From Gammaproteobacteria bacterium (GTDB lineage Bacteria; Pseudomonadota; Gammaproteobacteria; Steroidobacterales; GCA-2729495), in contig JADYZO010000064.1 in NCBI GenBank assembly GCA_020853135.1, positions 1 through 44,568 of the forward strand: a stretch of 44,568 bases of DNA. Direction: 5' to 3'. The position numbers and the translations under genes were made by a program. The number at the start of each line of letters is the position of its first letter. Within the stretch, counting starts at the first letter, position 1. The notes beneath the pieces are model-generated. The model did no database searches and was not told the DNA's origin. It saw only the letters and a list, made by a program, of their open reading frames with translations. This document shows positions 26,602-35,276 of this stretch, piece after piece.

Positions 26602-28509
26602 CTACACGGAGAGCGCCGGAGCCGAAGCATTCTGCAGGAAGCCGTCGAACATGAGCAGTGCCCAGAGGGTCGCACTGTAGTCACGCCGGCCCGACTGGTG
26701 ATCGACGACGATCCGGTCCAGCATGGCGGGATCGAACAGGCCGCAGCCCGCAAGCCGCTCGCCACGCACCACGTCGGCGATATGGGTCTTCAGCGAGCCG
26801 CGGAACCACAGGTCTATCGGCACCGCAAACCCCATCTTCGGGCGGTACAGGACCTCATGTGGCAGCAGGGGTTCCAGCGCGCGCTTCAGCACATGCTTGC
26901 CTTCCTGGCCGCGCAACTTGACGCTGCTCGGCAGGCTTGCCGCCCACTCGACGAATTCATAGTCGAGGAAGGGCGTGCGCACCTCGAGGCTGTGGGCCAT
27001 GCTTGCGCGGTCGACCTTGGTGAGGATGTCGCCTGGCAGATAGGTCTTGTAGTCGAGGTACTGCACCATCGCGAGGGGATCGCTGAACTGCTTGCCCGCG
27101 AGATGGTCGTGAAAGACCTGCCCGGCGCGATAGCCGCCCAGCTCGCGCCGGAAATCCCTGGAGAACAGCAGATCACGCATCTCGTCCGCACAGATCGATA
27201 CGCCATGGAAGTAGGCGTCGACCGAACTGCGGGCCAGGGCCTGGAACGTCGTCTTGCCCCGGAAGACCCGCGGCGCCCAGTCGAGCTTCGGGTACAGGCG
27301 CCCGAGCGGACCGAATATCGCCCGCCGCAGGCCTGGTGGCAGCCGGCGGCGCAGCCGCTCCTCCATCGCGAACAGCTTGTAACGGCGATAGCCGATGAAA
27401 TCCTCATCGCCGCCATCGCCCGAGAGCGCGACGGTGACATGACGCCGTGCCAGCTCGCAGACCCGATAGGTGGGAATGGCAGAGCTGTCGGCGTATGGCT
27501 CGTCGTAGATGTCCACCAGCTTGCCGAGCAGGCTGTAATCCCCGGCCTCCACCACCTCCGCCTTGTGGTCGGTGCCCTTGGCCTCGGCGACCATGCGGGC
27601 ATAGCGTGATTCGTCATAGCGCGGCTCACGGAAGCCGATCGAGCAGGTGAGGATGGGGCCTGCACCGATCTCGCGCATCATGGCCACGACGGCACTCGAG
27701 TCGATGCCACCCGAGAGAAACGCGCCAAGCGGCACATCGGACACCAGCCGCCTGCCCACCGCGGCCTGCAGGCGCTCGCGCAGCTGTGCCTCGTACTGTT
27801 CCGGCCCGGTGCCGGGCGAGCGTTCGCCGGCCAGCGGCACGTCCCAGTAGCGCACCGGCCTGATGCGCTCCCCGCGACGGACGCAGATACAGGCGCCGGG
27901 CTCCAGCTTCCTGACCGCGCTGTAGATCGTCTTCGGGTCCGGCACGTAGCCAAAGGCGAAGTAGTCCTCGACGGCCTGGGGATCGATCCGCCGGGAGACC
28001 CCCGGATGCAGCAGCACCGCCTTCAATTCGGACGCCAGGATGACCTGGCCGTCCACTTCCGCATAAAAGAGCGGCTTCACCCCCAGCCGGTCGCGCGCCA
28101 TGAACAGCGTGGCGGCACGCTCGTCCCAGAGCGCGAAGGCGAACATGCCGTTGAAGTGCCGGAGACAGTCGACTCCCCACTCCTCCCAGGCATGCACGAT
28201 GACTTCGGTGTCGGACCTGGTGCGGAATGCGTGGCCGCGCCTGACCAGCTCCGCCTCCACCTCCATGAAGTTGAAGATCTCCCCGTTGAAAGTGACGACG
28301 ACGGAGTGATCCTCGTTGTAGAGCGGCTGCTTGCCGCCTTCCAGGTCGATGATCGACAGCCGGCGGTGGCCGAGGCCCACGCCCGGCGCCAGGTGGAAGC
28401 CGTCACCGTCCGGACCCCGATGATGCAGCCGCGCATTCATGGCGCGCAACAACCGCTCGTCCGGTGCACGATTTCCACGCAGATCAATGATGCCCGTAAT
28501 ACCGCACAT
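26602..28509 (-). CDS. Asparagine synthase-type amidotransferase (exosortase A locus, copy 2)
   Basis: The 635-residue enzyme has both halves of a glutamine-hydrolysing asparagine synthetase. It starts MCGITGIIDLRG with Cys2 in place, has LHHRGPDGDGFH and TFNGEIFNFMEVE in the glutaminase half, and FLSGGIDSSAVVAMM (near residue 264) with LSGDGGDEDFIGY in the synthase half. It matches the amidotransferase common in exosortase A loci, thought to amidate a carboxylated sugar or precursor. AGGGGAA upstream of ATG 28509 is a good ribosome-binding site. The start overlaps the stop of the glycosyltransferase upstream. Confidence 0.93.
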   Translation of the reverse strand: MCGITGIIDLRGNRAPDERLLRAMNARLHHRGPDGDGFHLAPGVGLGHRRLSIIDLEGGKQPLYNEDHSVVVTFNGEIFNFMEVEAELVRRGHAFRTRSDTEVIVHAWEEWGVDCLRHFNGMFAFALWDERAATLFMARDRLGVKPLFYAEVDGQVILASELKAVLLHPGVSRRIDPQAVEDYFAFGYVPDPKTIYSAVRKLEPGACICVRRGERIRPVRYWDVPLAGERSPGTGPEQYEAQLRERLQAAVGRRLVSDVPLGAFLSGGIDSSAVVAMMREIGAGPILTCSIGFREPRYDESRYARMVAEAKGTDHKAEVVEAGDYSLLGKLVDIYDEPYADSSAIPTYRVCELARRHVTVALSGDGGDEDFIGYRRYKLFAMEERLRRRLPPGLRRAIFGPLGRLYPKLDWAPRVFRGKTTFQALARSSVDAYFHGVSICADEMRDLLFSRDFRRELGGYRAGQVFHDHLAGKQFSDPLAMVQYLDYKTYLPGDILTKVDRASMAHSLEVRTPFLDYEFVEWAASLPSSVKLRGQEGKHVLKRALEPLLPHEVLYRPKMGFAVPIDLWFRGSLKTHIADVVRGERLAGCGLFDPAMLDRIVVDHQSGRRDYSATLWALLMFDGFLQNASAPALSV

Positions 28510-29705
28510 CAGCGGACTTCCCCTGCTCTCGTACAGTACATGCGGTACAGCTCCGCGTAGCGATCGATCATCCCGTCGAGCGAAAAGCACGCCACCGCCC
28601 GGCGGCGGGCCGCCGTGGCATGCGCCTTCCGCCGTTGCGCATCGCGGACATACTCACACAGGGCCCGGCCAAGCGCGGCAGAATCCCCCGGTGGCACGAG
28701 GACCCCGGTCACTCCATCGTCCACCAGTTCCGGATTGCCGCCAGTGGCGCTCGCGATGACCGGCAGGCCACTTGCCATGGCTTCGAGCACGGTATTGGAG
28801 ATGCCCTCCCGGAAGGAAGCCAGCACAAAGATGTCGAAGTCCCTCAGCAGCGCGGGAACATCGTCCCGGCTGCCCGCCATCCAGACGTACTGAGCTGCCC
28901 CGGCTGCGCCGATGGCCGCCTCTACCGCGGGCCGCAGCGGACCATCCCCGACGAGGGCAAGACGCACATCGTGGCCTTCCGCGGCAAGCACCGGACGCAC
29001 CGCCAGGAAGGCCCGCACGAGGTTGAGCGGATCCTTGATCTCCGTCAGCCGGGTCACCGAACCCACGACCAGGCAGTCCGCAGGAAAGCCTGCAGCCGCC
29101 AGCGCCTCGCGCTGCAGCCCCGTGCGCGGCGTGAACTTGCGCGTATCGACGCCATTGCATATCTGCATGACCCTGGCCTCGCCAATGCCGACGCTGCTCG
29201 TCAGCCAGCGGCGGAGGTCCTGCGAAACCGTGACGAATCGCGTGACCAGGGGACCGAGCATCCGGCGCAGCCGGAGGTACTTGCGGTTGATGCCATCGGG
29301 ATCATGGACATCCCAGCCATGTTCACCGTGGATGCACACACGCACCCCAGCCATGCGGGCAACGGGCACACAGTCCAGCGTGCCTATGTTGCGCGTGTGC
29401 ACGATCGCGGGGCGCAGGACCCGCAGCCACCTCCACAGGCGCAGGTAGGCGCCCGGGTCCTTGCCCGGGCGCTTGTGCAGCGCATGGACCCGCACATCCG
29501 CCCGCGTGATCCGCCGGCTGAATGCCGATGCCTCCGTCAGCGCGATGATGGCGTGATCGAATTCCCCGGCAGGCAGGCCGTTCACGAGGTTGACGATGCC
29601 GTTTTCCAGTCCACCGTAGTCGAAGCGGAACAGGATGTGCACGATGAGTGGCCGGCTGCGCCGTGCAGGTCCGGGCGGTGCCGGCTCTGGTGGTGAAGTC
29701 TCCAT
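28509..29705 (-). CDS. Sugar transferase, PEP-CTERM/EpsH1 system type
   Basis: The 398-residue GT4 enzyme begins, after a proline-rich lead, with LIVHILFRFDYGGLENGIVN, the signature of the PEP-CTERM-system sugar transferase family. VCIHGEHGWDVHDPDG, VMQICNGVDTRKF, VGSVTRLTEIKDPLNLVRAF and ASFREGISNTVLEAMASGLP follow in the usual order. It probably extends the lipid-linked glycan in the cytoplasm. It sits between two asparagine synthase genes, overlapping both by single or few bases, so the three are translated as a unit. Confidence 0.92.
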   Translation of the reverse strand: METSPPEPAPPGPARRSRPLIVHILFRFDYGGLENGIVNLVNGLPAGEFDHAIIALTEASAFSRRITRADVRVHALHKRPGKDPGAYLRLWRWLRVLRPAIVHTRNIGTLDCVPVARMAGVRVCIHGEHGWDVHDPDGINRKYLRLRRMLGPLVTRFVTVSQDLRRWLTSSVGIGEARVMQICNGVDTRKFTPRTGLQREALAAAGFPADCLVVGSVTRLTEIKDPLNLVRAFLAVRPVLAAEGHDVRLALVGDGPLRPAVEAAIGAAGAAQYVWMAGSRDDVPALLRDFDIFVLASFREGISNTVLEAMASGLPVIASATGGNPELVDDGVTGVLVPPGDSAALGRALCEYVRDAQRRKAHATAARRRAVACFSLDGMIDRYAELYRMYCTRAGEVR

Positions 29706-31636
29706 CAGGCGGCCAGCAACTCCGACAACTCGCTGCCGACATCCTGCGCATCACGGCCGTCGATGAACAGGCGGCACCACAGTTCCACGTTCATCAGCAC
29801 GAGCAGCAGGTCGGTGAAGTCCTCCCGCGAACCATCGTGGAGCCGCAGGATCTCCTCGACAGTCGCCCAGTCCAGGAGTCCGCGCTGCTCGATGGCATGC
29901 CGGCCCAGCAATACCCGGCGCAAGGGTGCCAGCTCCGTCTTCAGCCAGACCCCCATCGGTGCGCCAAAGCCCCGTTTGCTGCGGTGGAGAATCCCGTCCG
30001 GCAGCAGGCCAGCCAGCGATTCCTTCAGCAGGTGCTTGAGCTTGCCCCCGGGCATCTTTGCTTCCGCCGGAATCCTCGCGGCGAGTTCCACCAGCTGATG
30101 GTCGAGGAATGGCACGCGGCACTCCAGGGAGGTCGCCATCGTGACCTTGTCGGTGAGCAGCAGCAGGTCTTCGGGCAGCTGTGTCTGCGCATCGATGCGC
30201 AGCAGCCGCAGCAGCGGATCGGTTGCGGCTTCGGCCGCGGTGATCCTGTCGAATCCGTCCTGGCCCTGCATCGGTGCCAGCAGCAGGGCCGCAAGCCGGT
30301 CACGCGAACAGATCTGGATGAATTCCCGGTACTGCTCCGCCCAGGGCAGTTCACCCGACCGCACGAACTGCTTGGCATAGCGCGCAAGATCCATCACCCG
30401 GCTGCTGCGCGCGCTCGGCAGGGCCTCGGCCAGGGGCCGCAGGACACGCGTCCGCAGCCATGCCGGCAGCCGCTGATAGCGGCGCGTGTAGCTCTCGCCA
30501 AGATAGCGGCGGTAGCCGGCAAACAGCTCGTCACCCCCGACACCGGACAGGATGACCTTCACTGACCGGGCCGCCAGCTCGGCAACCAGGTAGGTTGTCA
30601 CGATGGCGCTGTCGGAGATCGGCTCTTCGACGTGCCAGAGCAGCTTCGGCAGGAGCGTTGCCACCTCGGGAGCCACGAGTATCTCCCGGTGATTCGTCCC
30701 GAAGCGCCGCGCGACACTGCCGGCAAACGCCAGCTCGTTGTAGTAGGCGGCGGCGCCAGGTCCGCCATAGCCTATGGAATAGGTGTTCACCGGCTGCCGG
30801 GTGTGCTGCGCCATCAGGGCCACGACGGCACTGGAATCGATGCCGCCGGACAGGAATGCTCCGATGGGTACATCGCTCACCATCTGCTCGCGCACGGCAC
30901 GCTCGAGCTCGCCGCGGATGCGACCGGCCCACTCGCTGCCGGCAATTCCCGGCTGGGTTTCACCGGGCAGCTGCCAGTAGGTTTCGACACGGCTGCCCGC
31001 TGGCTCCCAGACCAGCACCGTGGCCGGCGGCAGCTTGCGGATGCCCTTGAACAGGGTCTGCGGCGCAACGGCGTAGCCCAGGCCGAGGTAGTCCCGCAGC
31101 GCCTGCAGATCCACCTCGGCTGGTCTGCCCGCAACCGCCAGCAGCGACTTCACCTCGGACGCGAACCCGAGACCCCGCCTGTCGATGCGGTAGTAGAGCG
31201 GCTTCTGCCCCAGACGGTCGCGCACCAGGAGCAGGCGCCGGCGGCGCGTGTCCCACAGGGCAATCGCATACATGCCGGAAAGCTTCTGGAGAAAGGCATC
31301 ACCATGTTCTTCGTAGAGGTGCAGGACCACCTCGACGTCGCTCTGCGTGCGGAACGTGTGGCCGGCGCGCTGGAGGTCCGCACGCAGTTCACGGTAGTTG
31401 TAGATCTCGCCATTGCAGACGAGCCAGAGTGTCCCGTCTTCGTTCTGGATGGGCTGGTGCCCGCCGGCCAGGTCGATGATCGACAGCCGGCGCATGCCCA
31501 TGACGATGCCATCGGCGGCATGGAAGCCCTCGTCGTCGGGACCCCGATGGACGATCGCATCCGCCATGCGCCGCACCTCTTCTGCTGAAGCAGGTGGCGC
31601 TCCCGGGCCGGACGCAATGCCGACGATTCCGCACAT
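29705..31636 (-). CDS. Asparagine synthase-type amidotransferase (copy 3)
   Basis: The 643-residue protein is a second complete glutamine-dependent asparagine synthetase homologue. It has Cys2 (MCGIVGIASG), IVHRGPDDEGFHA, VCNGEIYNYRELRADL, the PP-loop FLSGGIDSSAVVALM near residue 261 and ILSGVGGDELFAGYRRYLGE. It differs clearly from the copy three genes downstream, so it is not a recent duplicate. It is the first gene of the long minus-strand operon that runs to the deacetylase. A general role in asparagine supply is possible, but the location favours glycan amidation. Confidence 0.92.
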   Translation of the reverse strand: MCGIVGIASGPGAPPASAEEVRRMADAIVHRGPDDEGFHAADGIVMGMRRLSIIDLAGGHQPIQNEDGTLWLVCNGEIYNYRELRADLQRAGHTFRTQSDVEVVLHLYEEHGDAFLQKLSGMYAIALWDTRRRRLLLVRDRLGQKPLYYRIDRRGLGFASEVKSLLAVAGRPAEVDLQALRDYLGLGYAVAPQTLFKGIRKLPPATVLVWEPAGSRVETYWQLPGETQPGIAGSEWAGRIRGELERAVREQMVSDVPIGAFLSGGIDSSAVVALMAQHTRQPVNTYSIGYGGPGAAAYYNELAFAGSVARRFGTNHREILVAPEVATLLPKLLWHVEEPISDSAIVTTYLVAELAARSVKVILSGVGGDELFAGYRRYLGESYTRRYQRLPAWLRTRVLRPLAEALPSARSSRVMDLARYAKQFVRSGELPWAEQYREFIQICSRDRLAALLLAPMQGQDGFDRITAAEAATDPLLRLLRIDAQTQLPEDLLLLTDKVTMATSLECRVPFLDHQLVELAARIPAEAKMPGGKLKHLLKESLAGLLPDGILHRSKRGFGAPMGVWLKTELAPLRRVLLGRHAIEQRGLLDWATVEEILRLHDGSREDFTDLLLVLMNVELWCRLFIDGRDAQDVGSELSELLAA

Positions 31637-31691
31637 GGTCAACGTCCGACGTCAGGGCTTCTGCAGGAAGCCGGAATGAGTTGTGCAGGAT

Positions 31692-31711
31692 CGCATGAAT
31701 CGTTGCATGCG
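31692..31711. promoter_or_regulatory. Inverted repeat upstream of the amidotransferase operon
   Basis: CGCATG and CATGCG are separated by eight bases, 56 bp before the start of the first operon gene. It could be an operator. No sigma-54 promoter with correct spacing was found nearby. Confidence 0.3.
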
Positions 31712-31878
31712 CCCACGATGATGATCACGAAACCGGCCGGCCACCGTGCGCGGCTGCTTGCCAGTTCTCACCGCTGCCCCGCCAGCCGTGGCCGGCCGCG
31801 AGGGCACACATGGTACCAGCCGGACCCGGCTGATTCGGGCGGCGCGCTGGCCTCAGGTCGTGCAGGAGATCCGGGGGA

Positions 31879-32874
31879 TCACTGGATGACCTTGCTCACC
31901 ACGGTGGACCGCGCACTCTCCACGTTGGCCGCATTGTAGGCCGTCATGGCAAAGTACCACGTCGCCGGCGACAGGTTGTCGATCACGGCGCTCGCCAGGC
32001 CGGGATTCGCCAACTGAAGCACCTGGGTCAGGCTCTGCGCACTCGTGCCGTAGTAGATCCGGTAACCGGCCAGGTCGGTGAGCGTCGAGTTGTCGGTATT
32101 GAGGGTCGGCGCTGTCCAGTTCACGGTGGCCGAACCCGTCTGTACCGCGGCCACGGTGATCGAGAATGCGGGCAGCGAGGCACTCAGTGAACCATCGGAC
32201 ACCGAGATCACGATATTGGAATATGTGCCGATCTGGGCGCTGGCCGGCGTGCCCGACAACCGGCCGTTGCTGGCCGTGAACGTCGCCCATGGCGGGCACC
32301 CGGAACAGGCAAAGGTCAGCGTCTGGCCGTCGGGATCCGCGGCAGTCGGCGTAAAGCTGTAGGCCTGGCCGGCGGTGACCGAGGCTGGCGGCGTGCCGCT
32401 GATGGTCGGTGCACGGTTGGCCTGGACCACGGTAATCGAGAATGCGGGCAGCGAGGCACTCAGTGAACCATCGGACACCGAGATCACGATGCCCGCATAC
32501 GTGCCCACCTGGGCGCTGGTCGGTGTACCCGACAACCGGCCGTTGCTGGTGCTGAAGGTTGCCCAGCTGGGGCGATTGCTGATCGAGTAAGTCAGCGTCT
32601 GGCCGTCGGGATCCGCGGCAGTCGGCGTGAAGCTGTAGGCCTGGCCCGTGGTCACCGAAACGGCCGGAGTCCCGCTGATGGTCGGCGCACGGTTCTGCGG
32701 CGGCGGATTGGGTGGAGGATTGGCCGGCGGAGGCAGGGTGCCGGGGCTGGCCGATGGTGGTGTGGTGCCGGAGTTGCTGCCGCTGTCTCCACCGCCGCCA
32801 CCGCAAGCCGCCAGCGCGCTGGCCAGGACCAGTACCGCAACCCGATGACACCACACAACTGAAAATGACTTCAT
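31879..32874 (-). CDS. Lipoprotein with two Ig-like (He_PIG) repeats and a fibronectin III domain
   Basis: The 331-residue product has a lipoprotein signal (LASALAACGGGGG) and a proline-rich spacer. Two cadherin/He_PIG-like Ig domains of 92 residues follow, each with the RAPTISGTP ... GQAYSFTPTAADPDGQTLT pattern. The last part is a fibronectin type III-like domain (GSATVNWTAPTLN, GYRIYYGTSAQ, TWYFAMTAYNAANVES). It is probably anchored in the outer membrane and mediates adhesion or matrix binding. The two Ig units are nearly identical in DNA, indicating a recent tandem duplication. It is separated from the operon by an intergenic gap and may be independently expressed. Confidence 0.85.
   Translation of the reverse strand: MKSFSVVWCHRVAVLVLASALAACGGGGGDSGSNSGTTPPSASPGTLPPPANPPPNPPPQNRAPTISGTPAVSVTTGQAYSFTPTAADPDGQTLTYSISNRPSWATFSTSNGRLSGTPTSAQVGTYAGIVISVSDGSLSASLPAFSITVVQANRAPTISGTPPASVTAGQAYSFTPTAADPDGQTLTFACSGCPPWATFTASNGRLSGTPASAQIGTYSNIVISVSDGSLSASLPAFSITVAAVQTGSATVNWTAPTLNTDNSTLTDLAGYRIYYGTSAQSLTQVLQLANPGLASAVIDNLSPATWYFAMTAYNAANVESARSTVVSKVIQ
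32152..32703. repeat. Tandem 276-bp direct repeat inside the lipoprotein gene
   Basis: Units 32152-32427 and 32428-32703 align without gaps at a 276-bp (92-codon) offset. The first 60 bases differ at a single position, and most remaining differences are scattered substitutions in the middle. The repeat is in frame and encodes the two Ig-like domains. Confidence 0.85.
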
Positions 32875-33366
32875 GCCTGAGACCGCCCTTTTAGCAACCT
32901 CGGGTCACGCGGAATGTCAGTCTGGATGCGAGTGTCCCGGCAGACTCCACCGGTGTCCGCCTGGGAACACACCCTGAGCCTGGTTCCGGTAACCCCGCTA
33001 TCCTGGACATCCGTCCCACGGACCGGAGGCTTTGCGCCGCTGCCTTTCGGCAGGTTTGCCCTTGATCAAGAACCGTGAAGCGAAATTATGCCGACAGCAC
33101 ATGCGTTGGCAAGCCCCGGAAGTGCTGCCGCGCAAGGATTGTGACACAAGTTCGGAGGTACATGACAAAACACGGCGCTGCCCCGGCGGCGGCCCCGGTT
33201 ACGTCAAACCACCCTCCACTGTCGCTGCGGATCCGCGCGGGGCAGCATGCCCTGGATCGGCAGGGCAACGACATGGCAAAGCTTCTTCAACCGGTACCTG
33301 ACACGCGACCCGTGGGCACCTGCTGCCGATGGACTGCCGCAAAACAAGCTGATGCAGTGCAATAAC
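32875..33366. other. 492-bp region without a confident gene
   Basis: It separates the lipoprotein gene and the DUF3365 gene, both on the minus strand. It should carry the lipoprotein promoter. A small open frame with a good ribosome-binding site (33162-33365) is listed separately. Nothing else was recognised. Confidence 0.5.
33162..33365 (+). CDS. Possible small protein of unknown function
   Basis: An ATG at 33162 is preceded by GGAGGT four bases away, and opens a 67-codon frame (MTKHGAAPAAAPVTSNHPPL...). The product has no signal peptide or membrane segment and resembles no known family. The ribosome-binding site is the only positive evidence. It is antisense to nothing and lies alone in the gap, so it may be spurious. 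Confidence 0.25.
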   Translation: MTKHGAAPAAAPVTSNHPPLSLRIRAGQHALDRQGNDMAKLLQPVPDTRPVGTCCRWTAAKQADAVQ

Positions 33367-33942
33367 TCACAGCTCCCGCCGGATCGTCATGGCACCACGG
33401 ACCTGGCCGAGCGCATAGCCGGTCGCCCTGTCGTCCGGGTAGTCGCGCGCGAGCCTGTCCCTGACCCCGGGGCTGAGCGCCGCCTCGCTGCCGTGGCAGC
33501 CCAGGCATAGCGGCTGCACGGGCAGCGCCTTCATGTAGCGGTAGGACTTCACACCATCCTCGACGACGATCTCGCCCTTTTCCAGCGCGGCCGGGTCCTC
33601 GCCCGCCGCTGCCCGGTGGTCGAAATCCTCGAGTACCGCGCGCTCCCAGGCATCGGGAACCGCCCTGGGGTTGCGGTTGCGCAGGCTGACGCGGCGCACC
33701 TGCCAGCCCGTCTTGCGGGAAGCCTCCTGCGCCAGCTGCGGTGCCTTCTCCCGACAGGCCCCGATCGCCCCCTCCAGGCCGCCGCGGGCAATTTCCTCCT
33801 GCAGCACCGCAAGCAGGCGCGGTGGAACACTGGAAGCGACACCACGCGCCTCCCCGAGCAGCGGGTCGTCACCCGCTGAAGCGCCAGCGGTGGCCAACAG
33901 CAGGAGAGCAAGAGCAAGCCTGCAGGCCGCCGGCGGTCTCAT
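33367..33942 (-). CDS. DUF3365 (Tll0287-like) haem-binding periplasmic protein
   Basis: The 191-residue protein has a signal peptide (residues 1-24, ending GASAGD). Its domain matches DUF3365: IGACREKAPQLAQEASRKTG, VRRVSLRNRNPRAVPDAWER, and a c-type haem motif LCLGCHG near residue 147. The C-terminal YPDDRATGYALGQVRGAMTI is also typical. Such proteins are periplasmic sensors or electron carriers with a single haem. No partner kinase or cytochrome gene is adjacent. The start codon ATG 33942 fits the signal peptide well. Confidence 0.85.
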   Translation of the reverse strand: MRPPAACRLALALLLLATAGASAGDDPLLGEARGVASSVPPRLLAVLQEEIARGGLEGAIGACREKAPQLAQEASRKTGWQVRRVSLRNRNPRAVPDAWERAVLEDFDHRAAAGEDPAALEKGEIVVEDGVKSYRYMKALPVQPLCLGCHGSEAALSPGVRDRLARDYPDDRATGYALGQVRGAMTIRREL

Positions 33943-33979
33943 CTGCGCACCTCACGGGCGTCAGTGCCCTGCATCGTGA

Positions 33980-34735
33980 TCAGCTCGCCCGGGTCCGGCC
34001 ACACCCGGGATGTTCGCCGCCTGGGGCAGGTTTGCGGGTTCTGGCGAAACGAATCATCCCCGCCAGGCCGGGGAGGAACAGCCATGCCGTGGCCGGTGCA
34101 GGCACGGCATTGACCGATACGCGCAAGTTGTCCATGGCCCAGGACTCGTCATCGAGGTTCTGGATTCCTTCGCCCTCGATGACAAATTTGAAGGTTGCCG
34201 TGGAGCCCGTATGTGCAATATTGCTGAAGACCGGATCAGCGCCGAGGTCATAGGCACTGTCGGTGTAAAAACTGCCAGGCCCGGAAAAGCCAAGATCCAC
34301 CCGCCGTGCCAGCTGCACGCCGGCGGGTGGCAGGTAGCTTTGTATCTGCGACTCCATGGCATTGGCGAACGACTCGCGGAAAATCTGCACGCCGTCCAGT
34401 TCGATGCGGAAATAGTCCCCGGAGGGAAACGTGCCGGTGCCATCCAGCGAATCAATGGCAGCGAACAGGAAGGCCAGGCTGATGGTGGAATGGTCAGGCA
34501 GATCATTCAGCGTCAGCGTCACCACATTGGCAGTCATGCTGCGCAGGAAATTGCCGCCAAACTGGTTGCCTGCCACACCGTATCCGGCATAGCCCTGGAC
34601 GCCAGTCAGCGAGGCTGTACCGGCCATGATCTCGGCCGGCATGGCACCGTCGAAATCGGTGGAAAAGACGATGCTATCCGCCTGGGCGGCAGACCATGCA
34701 CCGAAAAGCCCCAGCGCCAGTACGATGCTCTTCAT
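33980..34735 (-). CDS. PEP-CTERM-type secreted protein with C-terminal extension
   Basis: The 251-residue product has a signal peptide (MKSIVLALGLFGAWSAAQAD). A beta-rich body follows (TDFDGAMPAEIMAGTASLTG ... FKFVIEGEGIQNLDDESWAM), and then a PEP-CTERM-like sorting signal at residues 211-235 (VPAPATAWLFLPGLAGM, then RFARTRK). The motif is VPAP rather than VPEP. Sixteen residues follow the basic cluster, ending GCGRTRAS, which is unusual because the signal normally ends the protein. Exosortase A would cleave it at the proline motif on the periplasmic side. No exosortase gene is in the window. The start at 34735 is supported by the signal peptide. Confidence 0.8.
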   Translation of the reverse strand: MKSIVLALGLFGAWSAAQADSIVFSTDFDGAMPAEIMAGTASLTGVQGYAGYGVAGNQFGGNFLRSMTANVVTLTLNDLPDHSTISLAFLFAAIDSLDGTGTFPSGDYFRIELDGVQIFRESFANAMESQIQSYLPPAGVQLARRVDLGFSGPGSFYTDSAYDLGADPVFSNIAHTGSTATFKFVIEGEGIQNLDDESWAMDNLRVSVNAVPAPATAWLFLPGLAGMIRFARTRKPAPGGEHPGCGRTRAS

Positions 34736-35276
34736 ATTCCCCGCCTGTGAGTCTTTATATGTTGTTGTGACGGCTGGTGCCCCCGGAACGGGCACTCGGC
34801 ATCAAGAGTAGGCCCGGCTGTGCAGGAAGTCCATTTGATCAGTGCGTCCCGATGACAGTCTTTCCGGATTATGTAGCAGGACGTGATGACCGGTCACCGC
34901 TCTGCACGGCGTTCACCGTGTCACCGGCCTCGATGTCCAGCGCATCGCGCAGAGATTCCGGCAGCATGACCGACCAAAGGAAAGGGGCCCAGAGGGCCCC
35001 TTTAATGACGTTGCTGTCGGCATCGCTGCGCAATCGCACGAAGGTCGAGCTGTGCGCACCCACAGCCGTCGGCCGCAATGCCGGCAACCGGCGACAGCAG
35101 TGGGCGAGCCTGTCAGCACCAGCGAAACGAACCTGTGCATGATCGATCGCCTCATTGCCGCACTCCATCCGCGCCACTGTACGGGCAGTGCCTCCATGCC
35201 ACATTGTATCCACGGGAATCGGGGCGCATATTGAATCGATGGGGCCCCGGTCCCGCCATCCCAGGAGAACAGCGCG
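34736..35276. other. 541-bp divergent intergenic region
   Basis: It lies between the PEP-CTERM gene (minus) and the AhpD-like gene (plus). No gene is convincing here. One minus-strand segment (34869 to about 34965) reads MLPESLRDALDIEAGDTV, loosely like an AbrB swapped-hairpin domain, but without a proper start region. The only strong structure is the hairpin at 34981-35003. Confidence 0.45.
34981..35003. terminator. Orphan terminator-like hairpin
   Basis: A perfect 10-bp stem, AAAGGGGCCC with GGGCCCCTTT and loop AGA, is followed on the minus strand by TTTCCTTT. No annotated gene ends at it. It may end an unseen small RNA or be a relic. Confidence 0.5.

Noticed and set aside
25306-27609. Long plus-strand open frame opposite the glycosyltransferase and amidotransferase genes
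   Set aside because: No motif or start signal, histidine/arginine-rich composition, and overlapped by secure minus-strand genes.
26634-31668. A 15-bp identity (TTCTGCAGGAAGCCG) at the 3' end of one amidotransferase gene and just upstream of another
   Set aside because: A shared 15-mer is expected by chance in 44 kb of GC-rich sequence and the flanks do not align, so a duplication relic is not supported.
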